From Pedobacter ginsengisoli (GTDB lineage Bacteria > Bacteroidota > Bacteroidia > Sphingobacteriales > Sphingobacteriaceae): DNA of 64,000 nt. Position numbers and translations under genes: made by a program. The stretch spans positions 806,001 through 870,000 of the forward strand of contig NZ_JASSYX010000003.1 in the NCBI RefSeq assembly GCF_030244015.1, written 5' to 3'. Of this stretch, positions 51,938-61,911 are shown in pieces. The notes under the pieces are model-generated. The model had not been told where the DNA came from. It did not search any database and saw nothing but the letters and a program-made list of their open reading frames with translations. Positions within the stretch are counted from its first letter, which is position 1. Each line of letters begins with the position of its first letter.

Positions 51938-54061
51938 ATGAAAAACCTTTTACTTTTTTTCACCACCCTATCCTTGTCCATTGGCACAGGCGTCACACAA
52001 GCCCAGCTAAAAAAACTTTCGCAGCAGCAGATTTTCAATGGTCAGCCCTCATTGACCAAAAACATGAATTACATAACCGGCTGGGCCGATGACAGCCATT
52101 ATATCGAAATGGATACTAAAGACCGCAAGGCTTATGCTGTTGATGTCAAATCAGGTGCAAGGTCGCCATATACCCCGCCTCCTAAAAGTGATGTGGACCT
52201 GACCATCAGGGACAATGACATTTACATACAATACGGTAAAACCGAACCAAAAAGACTGACCAGCGATACAATTCAGGAAAAGAACCCCACACTTTCACCG
52301 GATGGGAAATATGTGGCTTTTACCCGTCAGAATGACCTTTACGCAGTCGAAGTTAGCACAGGAAAGGAGATCAGGTATACCAGGGATGCTACTGATGTGA
52401 TCTACAATGGCTGGTCTTCCTGGGTTTATTACGAAGAGATCTTAGGCAGGGCTACCAATTATAAAGCCTTTTGGTGGGCTCCTGACAGTAAACACCTTGC
52501 ATTTATGCGTTTTGATGATACTAGGGTCCCAATGTTCCCGATCAACGGCTCGACAGGGCAGCATGGTTATACTGAAAAAACGAGGTATCCGAAAGCCGGT
52601 GACCCAAATCCCCGGGTACGTCTTGGATTTGTACCCGCTAGTGGCGGCAATGTGGTTTGGGCAGATTTCAATGAAAAGGAGGATCAGTATTTTGGTACAC
52701 CTTACTGGAGTTATAATGGCAGCAACCTGATGGTGCAATGGATGAACCGCGGGCAGGATAACCTCAAATTTTATGCTGTTGATCCGCTCAACGGCGTTAA
52801 AAAGGAGATCTACGATGAGAAACAGTCTTCCTGGGTAGACCTGGATTATGATGGCAGAATTGAATACCTGAAAGACAATAAACACTATATATTAAAAAGC
52901 GACCGGACCGGATGGGCACACTTCTACCTGTACACACTCGAGGGAAAGCTGGTAAACACGGTAACCAATGGCAAATGGCAGGTGAGCAACCTGGTCCACG
53001 TGGATGAAAAAACCAGGACGATTTATTTTACTGCAAGAAAAGAAGCATCGACCCGTACCGATTTTTACAGGATAGGCTATGACGGGAAAAACCTAAAGCG
53101 TCTTACCTTCGGAAATTATTCCAATCAGATCCAGATGTCATCCAGCGGATCATATTTCATTACTACATATTCCAATGTATCCAGCCCTCCCAAAAGAACG
53201 CTTCTCGATCATAACGGCAAAATCCTTAAAGAACTGGGCGACAGCAAATCCGAAGATTTTGCAAAATATACGTTTGGCAAAACAGAGATGATTACCATTC
53301 CTACTGACGACGGGTATCAGCTCCCTGCTTTTATTACCTATCCGACAGATTTTGATCAAAACAGAAAATACCCGGTGGTCATGAGCATTTATGGCGGTCC
53401 TAATGCCGGTAATGTCACAGATACCTGGAAGGGTACGGGCATCCAGTGGTGGGCAAATGAGGGTATCATCCAGATCTCGGTAGACCACCGTGCATCCGGT
53501 CAGTTTGGCAAGGAGGGTGTTGCCTTAATGCACCGCAACCTGGGTAAATGGGAGATGAAAGATTATACTACCGCAGCCAGGTGGCTAAAAGCAAAACCCT
53601 GGGTAGATGATAAAAAACTGCTCATTACCGGACACAGCTATGGTGGTTATATGACTTGCCTGGCACTGACCATGGGTGCTGACGATTTTGACTACGGGTA
53701 TGCCGGTGCCCCGGTGACCAGCTGGGAACTGTATGACACCAACTATACTGAGCGTTTCATGGACACGCCTCAGGAAAATCCGGAAGGCTACAAAAATGCC
53801 TCCGTACTCAGTTACGTAAATAACTACAAGGGTTTGCTGCGCATTATGCACGGGGATATGGACGACAATGTCCACATGCAGAATACCATCCAGCTGGCCG
53901 ATAAACTACAGAACGCAAACAAGCATTTTGAACTGATGATCTATCCCGGTGGCAGACACGGCTGGGGCGGTGTAAAAACACCGCATGACCGGGCGGAACG
54001 TTTCCGTTTTTATTATCAGAACCTGTTGGACAAACCTGTTCCCGCCGAACTGCTCAATTAA
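51938..54061 (+). CDS. Dipeptidyl-peptidase IV-type S9 peptidase
   Basis: A 707-residue secreted protein (signal peptide about 1-22). An N-terminal beta-propeller (about 45-440) contains WVYYEEILGRA with the Glu-Glu pair (166-167) that in DPP IV binds the substrate's N-terminal amine. The C-terminal hydrolase domain (about 450-707) has the nucleophile Ser567 in GHSYGGYM, the catalytic Asp in HGDMDDNVHMQ (about 642-643) and His674 in GGRHGWGG. It removes X-Pro dipeptides from peptides, in the periplasm or on the surface. The GH16 gene follows after ten bases. Confidence 0.93.
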   Translation: MKNLLLFFTTLSLSIGTGVTQAQLKKLSQQQIFNGQPSLTKNMNYITGWADDSHYIEMDTKDRKAYAVDVKSGARSPYTPPPKSDVDLTIRDNDIYIQYGKTEPKRLTSDTIQEKNPTLSPDGKYVAFTRQNDLYAVEVSTGKEIRYTRDATDVIYNGWSSWVYYEEILGRATNYKAFWWAPDSKHLAFMRFDDTRVPMFPINGSTGQHGYTEKTRYPKAGDPNPRVRLGFVPASGGNVVWADFNEKEDQYFGTPYWSYNGSNLMVQWMNRGQDNLKFYAVDPLNGVKKEIYDEKQSSWVDLDYDGRIEYLKDNKHYILKSDRTGWAHFYLYTLEGKLVNTVTNGKWQVSNLVHVDEKTRTIYFTARKEASTRTDFYRIGYDGKNLKRLTFGNYSNQIQMSSSGSYFITTYSNVSSPPKRTLLDHNGKILKELGDSKSEDFAKYTFGKTEMITIPTDDGYQLPAFITYPTDFDQNRKYPVVMSIYGGPNAGNVTDTWKGTGIQWWANEGIIQISVDHRASGQFGKEGVALMHRNLGKWEMKDYTTAARWLKAKPWVDDKKLLITGHSYGGYMTCLALTMGADDFDYGYAGAPVTSWELYDTNYTERFMDTPQENPEGYKNASVLSYVNNYKGLLRIMHGDMDDNVHMQNTIQLADKLQNANKHFELMIYPGGRHGWGGVKTPHDRAERFRFYYQNLLDKPVPAELLN

Positions 54062-54071
54062 ACCACAACAC

Positions 54072-54881
54072 ATGAAAACACCGGGCTATTTTCTTTTGTC
54101 AATGATCATCAGTTTTGCCTTTAATGGACTTGCACAGACCACCTCATCCAAAAACAAATCAAAGAAGACACTGGTCTGGCGAGATGAATTTAAGGGCAAA
54201 GGACTTCCTGATTCAACAAAATGGGGCTACGAAGAAGGATTTATCCGCAACAGGGAAAGCCAGTACTATACCAGGGCAAGATTGGAGAACTGTTACATCA
54301 AGGGCGGAAAACTGATCCTGGAATCAATAAAAGAAAAATATAAGAATGCAGAATATACTTCGGCAAGTATCAACACACTTGGCAAGCAGCAGTTTGAAGG
54401 CGACTTCCGGATTGAGATCAGGGCAAAGATCCCTTCGGGCAAAGGCATCTGGCCCGCTCTTTGGATGATGGGCAGCAATATGAAACAGGTAGGCTGGCCC
54501 AAATGCTTTGAATTTGACATCATGGAATTTGTAGGCAAAGAGCCCAATACCATACATGGCACTTTTCACTGGTGGGAACCCGATACCGACCAGTCAAAGC
54601 AGCACAAAAGCAAGGGCAGCAGGATCATGTTTGATGACCTTCATAAAAAATACCATATATATGGCCTGGAGCGTAGGGGCGATACCGCAATAGTTTTTGT
54701 AGATGATAAAGTTTTTTTTACTATGGCTGCGCCTGCGAATGCATTTAAAGATTCGTTTACTTCACCCGTATACTTGCTTATGAATACTGCCGTCGGAGGG
54801 GAATGGGGTGGCCTGATAGATGATTCGATCTTTCCCCAGAAGTTCTATATTGACTATGTAAGGGTCTTTAAACTGGAATAA
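54072..54881 (+). CDS. Secreted GH16 glycoside hydrolase
   Basis: I chose Met at 54072 (269 residues), which gives a signal peptide (MKTPGYFLLSMIISFAFNGL); an upstream start would lie inside the peptidase gene. The GH16 signature FEFDIMEF contains the nucleophile Glu147, Asp149 and acid/base Glu152, followed by PNTIHGTFHWWEP. The fold is a beta-sandwich; typical substrates are beta-1,3-glucans such as laminarin or other algal and fungal galactans. It follows the DPP IV gene by ten bases and ends four bases from the stop of a convergent gene. Confidence 0.92.
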   Translation: MKTPGYFLLSMIISFAFNGLAQTTSSKNKSKKTLVWRDEFKGKGLPDSTKWGYEEGFIRNRESQYYTRARLENCYIKGGKLILESIKEKYKNAEYTSASINTLGKQQFEGDFRIEIRAKIPSGKGIWPALWMMGSNMKQVGWPKCFEFDIMEFVGKEPNTIHGTFHWWEPDTDQSKQHKSKGSRIMFDDLHKKYHIYGLERRGDTAIVFVDDKVFFTMAAPANAFKDSFTSPVYLLMNTAVGGEWGGLIDDSIFPQKFYIDYVRVFKLE

Positions 54882-54885
54882 AGAA

Positions 54886-56685
54886 TTACCTGCGCTGGTT
54901 TTGCCTGATCCGGCGTTTTTGCCGCTCTGCCCGTCGCTTTTCTCTGTCGATCTTCATTTTTTCAAATTTAGCAATCTGGCTTTTGATTTTATTTTCCTTT
55001 TCTGCGGTTACACCAACGCTGTATTTGATGCCCTGAAAAAGCGTCCGCCATACAAAATTAAAGAAAGAAGCAGTTTTTACCCGCTCATAATGAATTGGGA
55101 CGCTCAGCAGAACACCGGCCTTGTTTGGATTATCAGAATTGATGACCATGGCGTTCGCGAGAAATGACATAAACCCCTTCTTAACCAGGCGTTCCCTTCC
55201 TTCCTCTTTTTTGAGCAGCGCTACTGAAAGCCCGTTAAAGGCAAATGTCAGATTTCCCCTGGCTACACGATCATTGGCTTTGATGTCAAATTCCAGTTTT
55301 TTTATCTTAGCCCGCTTCACTTCAACCATACCCAATGGTTTTGTAATGCGGTTGAGTACGCGGCCATCCATTGCCCCCAGCACTCCCTGATAAGAAAATG
55401 CACCGTCTGCGGCGTTCAGGTCAAACCTGAATTTCACATCCAGCCGGCCTTTTCCCATCATGTAAGATGTTAAATTGGCAAACATGTAAGGATTCTTCGA
55501 TTTGGTTTTTTCACTATTGGTAATATTGGTAATGGTCCCTGATGTCTTCTCAAAAGTAATCCTGCCTTTTTGATGGCTCTGTTTATCGTATTCAGCATAG
55601 CTGATGTCAACATTGTTCAGATTGAGCTGCTTGACGGTTAGCTGGCCTTTCACTTTTTGCAGCAACTGTTGCGGATACTGCCCCGTCTTGACTACTTTTT
55701 CCCTTTCCAGCATATTGTTGTTAAACACTTCGACAAATCCATTGGCGATGTTCATTTCCTTCGCATAAAGTTCCTGTTTGCGCACATAAAGCGGCAGGTC
55801 TATCCCTTCCAGGCTCAGATCGCTCATCTCAATATTAAACCTGTCCCTGGCAAAACCGGCCGCCTGCCCAAACTGCAATTCAGGATAGCGGGGTACCACG
55901 CTGAAACTCTTAATGTTCAGTTTACCCGATGACCCTCTGAAGTCCAGCTGGTTCAGATTGATGTGGTACAGGCTATCCGGTGTCGCATAAGTATAGTTAT
56001 TCAGGTTAATGATGATGTCCTTCAATAAATAAAGCCTGTTTTTGTCCCTGGCGGAAACAGAATCTATAAGCCAGTCTTTTAAAGTAATGTTGAGATTTCT
56101 GATCGAATCGACCGCGGGAACCGGCAAGTTATTGTTGACATATTTGAAACTGATGTTTTTCAGATCGATGGTTTTTACCCTCAATTCCTTCAGATATTTT
56201 GAAATGTAATGATACGGCGAGCTTTGATCATCTCTGGCTTTTGATTCGTTAAAATCAAAAGCCTGGTTAATCATTATCACATCCGGGTTGTCGAACAGCA
56301 GGACATCGACTTTTAGTTTTTTGTGCCTCAGTAGCCTCCCAGGATGGAAATTCTTAATCCCCAGCTTCTTCAGTGTAATGTAATATACATTATTTGGTGC
56401 TTTCCTTTTGCTGATCAGCCGTTTGAACACACTGGTATCCGGAATGATCTTAACATCACTCAATGAGGCCCTGCCGGTAATCAGATTCATATTGATCCCG
56501 GAAAATTCTATCCGGTAAAGACTGTCAGTGGCATCAAGCACAAGTTCCTTTATCTGCGCTTTGACTATGGGTTTCAATTTTGAACTAAAGTACCCGGCGG
56601 TGATCATCAACAGCAGGAAGGCAAAAAGCAGGAGACCTGCCACCCACTTCAGGGTATTATAATTCCTTCGCACTTTTTTGATCAT
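54886..56685 (-). CDS. AsmA-like envelope protein (second paralogue)
   Basis: I chose the ATG at 56685 (599 residues); the earlier TTG at 56715 would overlap the previous gene. An N-terminal membrane helix (about 11-33) is followed by a long periplasmic part of repeated beta-strand/turn stretches (LYRIEFSGINMNLITGRASL, VKIIPDTSVF) typical of AsmA/DUF748-like proteins. The C-terminus is basic (RRAERQKRRIRQNQRR). It shares clear similarity with the upstream 581-residue gene (LYRI-F--I--NL-TG-A-L), a tandem duplicate. A role in outer-membrane lipid or envelope homeostasis is possible by family only. Confidence 0.72.
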   Translation of the reverse strand: MIKKVRRNYNTLKWVAGLLLFAFLLLMITAGYFSSKLKPIVKAQIKELVLDATDSLYRIEFSGINMNLITGRASLSDVKIIPDTSVFKRLISKRKAPNNVYYITLKKLGIKNFHPGRLLRHKKLKVDVLLFDNPDVIMINQAFDFNESKARDDQSSPYHYISKYLKELRVKTIDLKNISFKYVNNNLPVPAVDSIRNLNITLKDWLIDSVSARDKNRLYLLKDIIINLNNYTYATPDSLYHINLNQLDFRGSSGKLNIKSFSVVPRYPELQFGQAAGFARDRFNIEMSDLSLEGIDLPLYVRKQELYAKEMNIANGFVEVFNNNMLEREKVVKTGQYPQQLLQKVKGQLTVKQLNLNNVDISYAEYDKQSHQKGRITFEKTSGTITNITNSEKTKSKNPYMFANLTSYMMGKGRLDVKFRFDLNAADGAFSYQGVLGAMDGRVLNRITKPLGMVEVKRAKIKKLEFDIKANDRVARGNLTFAFNGLSVALLKKEEGRERLVKKGFMSFLANAMVINSDNPNKAGVLLSVPIHYERVKTASFFNFVWRTLFQGIKYSVGVTAEKENKIKSQIAKFEKMKIDREKRRAERQKRRIRQNQRR

Positions 56686-56711
56686 AGCTGGACCTTTATC
56701 CCCAATATACG

Positions 56712-58457
56712 TCAATTTTTTTTCTTCAGTTTATCATTTACCTTTTTCATAGCCTGTTCAGGAGTTTTAACCGGAATAGCTCCCAGGCCCACAGTTTCCC
56801 GTATCCCGATAAAAACTCCTTTCCAAAGTTCGTTAAAGAACGAAGCCGCCGGAGTCCGGGTAAAGGTAGTTCTGGCTATCCTGGGCGCTTCCCCTTTGTC
56901 AGGATTGTTGTTTTTAATCAGAAGGGTATTTGCCAGAAAAGAAAGAAATCCTTTTTTCTTCGGCACCTTACCGTCTTCAGCTTCCGAGAGCAACTTTATT
57001 TTAAGGTCTGTGTAATAAAAATGAACAGTACCGGAAGAACCTTTGCTGTTGGCCCGGATGTCAAAATCCGTTTTTTGCATCTCCCCCTTTTCAATCTCTA
57101 CCAGCCCCATGTTTTTTGCCATCGGATTGAGCACCAGCATGTTCATTGGCCCTACGCTGCCCCTATAATGAAAGGCAGCGTTCTTATCCGTGAGGTTAAA
57201 ATTGATGCGCACATTTATCCTGCTGGTCTTCATGAGCAAAGCGCTCAGGCTGGCAATGGCATGATTGTTTTTCGCCAGCCGGGAACTGTCATTGGTGAGG
57301 TTAGTGATCCTTCCGGTCAGGTTCTGAAAATAGACGGTTCCTCTTTTTTCACTGATGGGATTGTATTCGGTATAGGCCACATCCACATTCCTGATGATCA
57401 CACTGTCAATAATTGCAGGCACCGGAATCCTGTGGACAGCCACATGAGGAAAGTTTCGCACTTTATCAAAGTTGGGCGGTGGCGGCAATTCCCTGTTTAC
57501 GAATATACCTGCTTTGGCCGGGCCAATCTTCAGTGACCTCGCATAGAAGCTTCCTTCATCATTCAGTTTCATGAAATCCACTCCCTTCAGGCTGATCTCA
57601 TCAAAATTAAGGTCATAGCGGTCTTTCCCGTAGGTATACTTCCTGCTAAAAGCGAGGTCAGGATACATCGGGATGAGTTGAAACCCTTTTACCCTGATGG
57701 TCTTTTCTGCCACAGAACCCGCTATCGTATCAATCTTCATGGTATACATTTTATCCTTTCCCAAAGATCTGTACCCTGAGAGTACAAAAGCGATGTCCCT
57801 GGTATAATAAACCCGGGTACTGTCAAACTGGGACAAAGAATCGATCAGCAGGTCCTTTACATTTACAGAAAGATGCTTTACCGAATTCAGCGGTTTTAAC
57901 GTACGTCCGTTAACATAGTCAAAGTCTGCATCCACTATTTTGATTGACTTCACATGAACAGACCTCAGCGTTTTCGAGATCAGCTGGTACAGCGTGCGTT
58001 CATCTTTTGCCGTATCTGTTTTTTTGGGCACCTGGTACCGGATCATATTGATAGAAGGCTGGTTCAGGAGGATAGAATTCATTTCAATCCTCTTTTTAAA
58101 ATAAGCAGTCATTACACTGATCCGGTTCAGCTGCAGTTTTTTAAGTTTCAACTGAAACAAATGAACCGGCGCCCGCCGTAAAGACTTAAGCTTATTGAAT
58201 ACCACTGTGTCGGGGCTTAGTGAAACACTGTCCAAAACAGCAGTTCCGGTCAAAAGATTGAGCCTTATGTCCTGAAAATTAATTCGGTACAGATGTTTGG
58301 AACCCTCATATACACTGTCTTTTATTTTTTTTGTAAGGAGCGGCTTCCACCTGGCATTCAGGTATAGCGCCCCACCCAATGCCAACAGGATCAGCAAGGC
58401 CAGAATACCGCCTGTCCACTTTAATACCCTGTATTTTCCAGATCTCTTTAGTACCAT
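56712..58457 (-). CDS. AsmA-like envelope protein (first paralogue)
   Basis: A 581-residue protein with an N-terminal membrane helix (about 14-31) and a long periplasmic region with stretches such as LYRINFQDIRLNLLTGTAVL and VSLSPDTVVFNKLKSLRRAP. The C-terminal 80 residues contain AASFFNELWKGVFIGIRETVGLG, also found in the second paralogue. The pair probably arose by tandem duplication. No catalytic motif is visible. It lies 53 bases after the DUF4249 gene and could be part of the sigma/receptor transcript. Family assignment is by pattern only. Confidence 0.72.
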   Translation of the reverse strand: MVLKRSGKYRVLKWTGGILALLILLALGGALYLNARWKPLLTKKIKDSVYEGSKHLYRINFQDIRLNLLTGTAVLDSVSLSPDTVVFNKLKSLRRAPVHLFQLKLKKLQLNRISVMTAYFKKRIEMNSILLNQPSINMIRYQVPKKTDTAKDERTLYQLISKTLRSVHVKSIKIVDADFDYVNGRTLKPLNSVKHLSVNVKDLLIDSLSQFDSTRVYYTRDIAFVLSGYRSLGKDKMYTMKIDTIAGSVAEKTIRVKGFQLIPMYPDLAFSRKYTYGKDRYDLNFDEISLKGVDFMKLNDEGSFYARSLKIGPAKAGIFVNRELPPPPNFDKVRNFPHVAVHRIPVPAIIDSVIIRNVDVAYTEYNPISEKRGTVYFQNLTGRITNLTNDSSRLAKNNHAIASLSALLMKTSRINVRINFNLTDKNAAFHYRGSVGPMNMLVLNPMAKNMGLVEIEKGEMQKTDFDIRANSKGSSGTVHFYYTDLKIKLLSEAEDGKVPKKKGFLSFLANTLLIKNNNPDKGEAPRIARTTFTRTPAASFFNELWKGVFIGIRETVGLGAIPVKTPEQAMKKVNDKLKKKN

Positions 58458-58510
58458 AATAAATCGCTGTATTTGCCATACCCTTGCAATATCAAGGCCA
58501 CAAATGCGCT

Positions 58511-59347
58511 TTATAGCTCTTTTGCCCTATACCTCCGCAGATCCACATCATTCACAGAAAAATATCCCTGGGCATTGCCTGATATATTTCCTTCAACATT
58601 GACGGGCACACTGGAAAAAAGACCACTCCAGTCGGTTTCCATAAAAACTGAATAAAGATAGGCCGCATATTTTTCAGAAAGCGAGATCTTAAAGATCGTC
58701 ACAAAATCATCCGGCCCCAGCACAAAGTCCCGTTTTAAATTATTGAGCGGGTAAAGCGAGTTTGGTGACCCCAGATAATGAGTATAGCTGTAGTATTTTG
58801 TCTGGTCAAACATCGAAGGATGCCACAGCGGAATGTCCAGGTAAGCGATAAACCACTTATTGGGGTTGATGTATCCGAAAGTATGTTTCGGAATAGTTCC
58901 CTGAATGGCAGTTTCCGATAATGGCCGCGTAGACAGAGGAAGGAAATCATCGATGATGTTCACCACCTGCCTTAGCGTATCTACAGCAGTATAGGTCTTG
59001 TTGTCATAAATAATCGTAAGCTTATATGCTTTATTATAATTGGCGTCGTTCCTGTTCGTACCCATATATACTCCCGGCGTAGCAGTCTCTTTAAAAACTA
59101 TATCAAACTTACTGTCGTTCACCACAACCGAGGCATTTCTGACTGGGGCAGGTGCGAGTTCGGGCGATGTCGCCGGCTTGGTAAGCCTGATGTACTGCGA
59201 ACTCAGCAAAGTATTGATCCCGCCCTCAACAGCCAGGTCATAAACACGAACAGGCTTCAAAAAAGTATCCTTTTCAAAAGAATCCTTCACACAGCCCCCA
59301 GTCAGCAGCACTACCAAAATCACTATGCAGATTTTTACGCCGTTCAT
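58511..59347 (-). CDS. DUF4249 lipoprotein
   Basis: A 278-residue lipoprotein (MNGVKICIVILVVLLTGGC, Cys19). The mature protein matches DUF4249: KPVRVYDLAVEGGINTLLSSQYIRLTKP, ASVVVNDSKFD, YNKAYKLTIIYDNKTYTAVDTLR and TDWSGLFSSVPVNVEGNISGN (each given in part). DUF4249 proteins occur next to TonB-dependent receptors in Bacteroidota and probably help bind the substrate at the cell surface, much like SusD proteins. It starts two bases after the receptor gene ends. Confidence 0.9.
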   Translation of the reverse strand: MNGVKICIVILVVLLTGGCVKDSFEKDTFLKPVRVYDLAVEGGINTLLSSQYIRLTKPATSPELAPAPVRNASVVVNDSKFDIVFKETATPGVYMGTNRNDANYNKAYKLTIIYDNKTYTAVDTLRQVVNIIDDFLPLSTRPLSETAIQGTIPKHTFGYINPNKWFIAYLDIPLWHPSMFDQTKYYSYTHYLGSPNSLYPLNNLKRDFVLGPDDFVTIFKISLSEKYAAYLYSVFMETDWSGLFSSVPVNVEGNISGNAQGYFSVNDVDLRRYRAKEL

Positions 59348-59349
59348 AT

Positions 59350-61911
59350 TTATAATTTAAAACTATAAGCTACCCATGGGTAAAAGCCGAAGCCGTATTC
59401 CACATTACTTTTGCTGTTGCCGGCCGACGAATCGAGGTGATAATATAACGGATTTTTGCGGTTATAAAGGTTATAAGTACCTACCGAAATGACATGCAAT
59501 AAATTTCTTTTTCCTAAACCCCTGGTCTGCAGCCTATATTGCGCCGAAACGTCAAGCCTGCTGAAATCTGGAAATCTCGAAGCATTTCGTCCTTCATAAA
59601 TGGGGACGTTCAGTCCATCATGCTGATAATATCCAACAGGTAATGTCAGTGGCCTGCCTGTAGAATAAGTAAAGAACGACTGGAAAGATAATTTGCTGTT
59701 CATGTCAAATTTTCCAGTCAGTTTCAGCTCATGCGGGATGTCATAATTGGCCACAAACTTGTTTCCAAAATTAATGCCGGCAATCTTTCTGAAAACCCTG
59801 GAATAACTATAGGCCAGTGTGCCTGAAAATCTGCCCTCGGCCCTGGTCACTTCCATCTCCACACCATAAGCGTTTGATGTACCGGCCCTCAGCTGACTCC
59901 TAACCGCGGGATTTCGGATGATCTGAGAATGGCCGGTCAGATCCAGCTGATTGGACAATTTCTTATAATACGCATTTGCCTGGAAGGAAAGGCTGCCGGG
60001 GTCATACCGGTATCCCACCGAGAAGTGATTGGCGTATTGTGGTTTTATAGCTGCAGATGCCGGCACCCAGGGTTCCAGTGATGAAAAGGCCAGGGTGCTG
60101 TTTTGTATGAGCTGCAGATACTGAAAATTAAGGTTGTAGGTGAGGAATATCCGTTGGTCGGGGCTTGGCAGGTAGCTGATATTGATCCTCGGTTCAGGAT
60201 TGACAAAAGTTTTAACCTCATACTTTTTAAGAGGGTTGCCATTTTGATCGTAAACGTTCCGCTGCTCTTCGGCATTTCCAAAAAATCCGATCCTAAGTCC
60301 ATAATTCAGTTCAAACGACTTGCCGAGACCTATCTGCTGGGTATAATAAATGGCCGCTTCAACTGATTTGTCCCTGGATATGTTAAATTCAAAATCATCC
60401 TGGTCCTTCATTTCTCCGGGAATAAACCGGTGGTAGATTCCCGAGAGCCCAAACTTCATCTGGTTGCTCGGGCTTCTGTAGTAAGTATAATCTGCCTTTA
60501 GTGTCAGGTCTTTTATCCCTGTTCGCCACTGGCTTTTTTGGGAAAGCGTATCCGCATTGAGATCCAGCAGGTTGCTGTAATTGCTGTAAATGGCAGACAC
60601 GTTCAAAAACACCCTTGAGTTAAATATGTGATTCCATCGAAATGTCGAGGTTAGATTTCCCCAGTTGTTGGTATAAGAATTTTCAGAAAGCAGGTTGTCT
60701 TTACCGACATAAACAGAGTAAAATATACTGTTGTTATTGTTCAGTTTAAAATTTGCTTTCGCATTGATATCATAATAAACAGAGCTTGGATTGAACAATT
60801 TAAACCTGCTTTGAAAAACATCCAGCAGGCTTCGGCGATAGGCGACGATAAAAGAACCCCTGTCTTTTACGATCGGCCCTTCTGCAGCTATCCGTGCAGA
60901 CATGAAGTTTACACCGCCATTGACATGATACTCCTTGCTATTTCCTTCAGCCATCCGGTTTACAATCACTGAAGACAACCTGCCACCAAAATTGGCAGGC
61001 ATATAATCCCGGTATACCTGAAGGTTGTTTACCGCATCAGAATTAAATACCGAAACCAGTCCATATAAATGTGATGGATTATAAATTATGGCCTCATCCA
61101 GCAGGATCAGGTTTTGATCAGAGTTCCCGCCCCTCATGAATAATCCCGAACTTCCTTCCGTAATGGCTTTTATTCCATTCTGCATCTGCAACCTCTTCAT
61201 CACATCAGTTTCACCGGCATAATATGAGGCATGGCTCAATTGCTTCGCCGTAAAATTCTGTTCATTGAGCAATATCGGGTTTGGCGTCAGATTGGAGGGT
61301 TTGATGACTACTTCTTCCAGTATCTGGGGCTGCAATAACAGCTCCATTTCTTCCTGTATATTTTTGTCCAGGCGAACCATCTTTTGCAGCGTCTGATATC
61401 CGGAATGAGACACAAATATCTCGTAATTTCCCTCCGGCACCGAAATCGAATAAAACCCATATTGATTGGTGGTCACGCCTGCTTCGAGCCCCGGAATCTG
61501 GACTGTAGCTCCAATGATCTCCTCACCATTGAATTTATCCCTGATATGGCCGTGTATGGTCCAGATCTCAGGCCTGCCGGGGATGATGACAATATCATTT
61601 CCGACCAGTTTAAAACGGAGGCCCGTACCAAATAGCACCCTTGAAAGAATGGTCTCAAGAGGTGTTTGGACAAAACGGTAGCCCGTCGTCCTTTTTAAAC
61701 GGAGCTGATCCGGATCAAATGCAAAGTTAGTGCCTGTTCGCTGTTCCAGTCTTTGCAATGTACCGATCAAAGAGTCAGCCGGAAGATTAATGGTATAGGC
61801 ACGCTTCCGCGGATCTGTATGCTGGGCAAACAGAACATTGCTAAATAAGAGCGGAAGAAATAACGTTAATACGAGATACAGTCTATTAATTGGCCGATAA
61901 AACATAAACAT
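59350..61911 (-). CDS. TonB-dependent receptor with STN and carboxypeptidase-like N-terminal domains
   Basis: An 853-residue outer-membrane transporter. A signal peptide (about 1-29) is followed by an STN signalling domain (about 40-105, INLPADSLIGTLQRLEQRTG), a carboxypeptidase-regulatory-like beta domain (about 117-195), the plug (about 215-310, GLFMRGGNSDQNLILLDEA) and a 22-strand barrel ending PWVAYSFKL. The STN domain contacts the FecR protein, so substrate binding signals to the sigma factor. The transported compound is unknown. Its start overlaps the fecR gene by 26 bases, indicating coupled translation. Confidence 0.93.
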   Translation of the reverse strand: MFMFYRPINRLYLVLTLFLPLLFSNVLFAQHTDPRKRAYTINLPADSLIGTLQRLEQRTGTNFAFDPDQLRLKRTTGYRFVQTPLETILSRVLFGTGLRFKLVGNDIVIIPGRPEIWTIHGHIRDKFNGEEIIGATVQIPGLEAGVTTNQYGFYSISVPEGNYEIFVSHSGYQTLQKMVRLDKNIQEEMELLLQPQILEEVVIKPSNLTPNPILLNEQNFTAKQLSHASYYAGETDVMKRLQMQNGIKAITEGSSGLFMRGGNSDQNLILLDEAIIYNPSHLYGLVSVFNSDAVNNLQVYRDYMPANFGGRLSSVIVNRMAEGNSKEYHVNGGVNFMSARIAAEGPIVKDRGSFIVAYRRSLLDVFQSRFKLFNPSSVYYDINAKANFKLNNNNSIFYSVYVGKDNLLSENSYTNNWGNLTSTFRWNHIFNSRVFLNVSAIYSNYSNLLDLNADTLSQKSQWRTGIKDLTLKADYTYYRSPSNQMKFGLSGIYHRFIPGEMKDQDDFEFNISRDKSVEAAIYYTQQIGLGKSFELNYGLRIGFFGNAEEQRNVYDQNGNPLKKYEVKTFVNPEPRINISYLPSPDQRIFLTYNLNFQYLQLIQNSTLAFSSLEPWVPASAAIKPQYANHFSVGYRYDPGSLSFQANAYYKKLSNQLDLTGHSQIIRNPAVRSQLRAGTSNAYGVEMEVTRAEGRFSGTLAYSYSRVFRKIAGINFGNKFVANYDIPHELKLTGKFDMNSKLSFQSFFTYSTGRPLTLPVGYYQHDGLNVPIYEGRNASRFPDFSRLDVSAQYRLQTRGLGKRNLLHVISVGTYNLYNRKNPLYYHLDSSAGNSKSNVEYGFGFYPWVAYSFKL

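Noticed and set aside
53985..54071. Upstream start for the GH16 gene
   Set aside because: It would overlap the peptidase gene and hide the signal peptide; the ATG at 54072 gives a proper signal.
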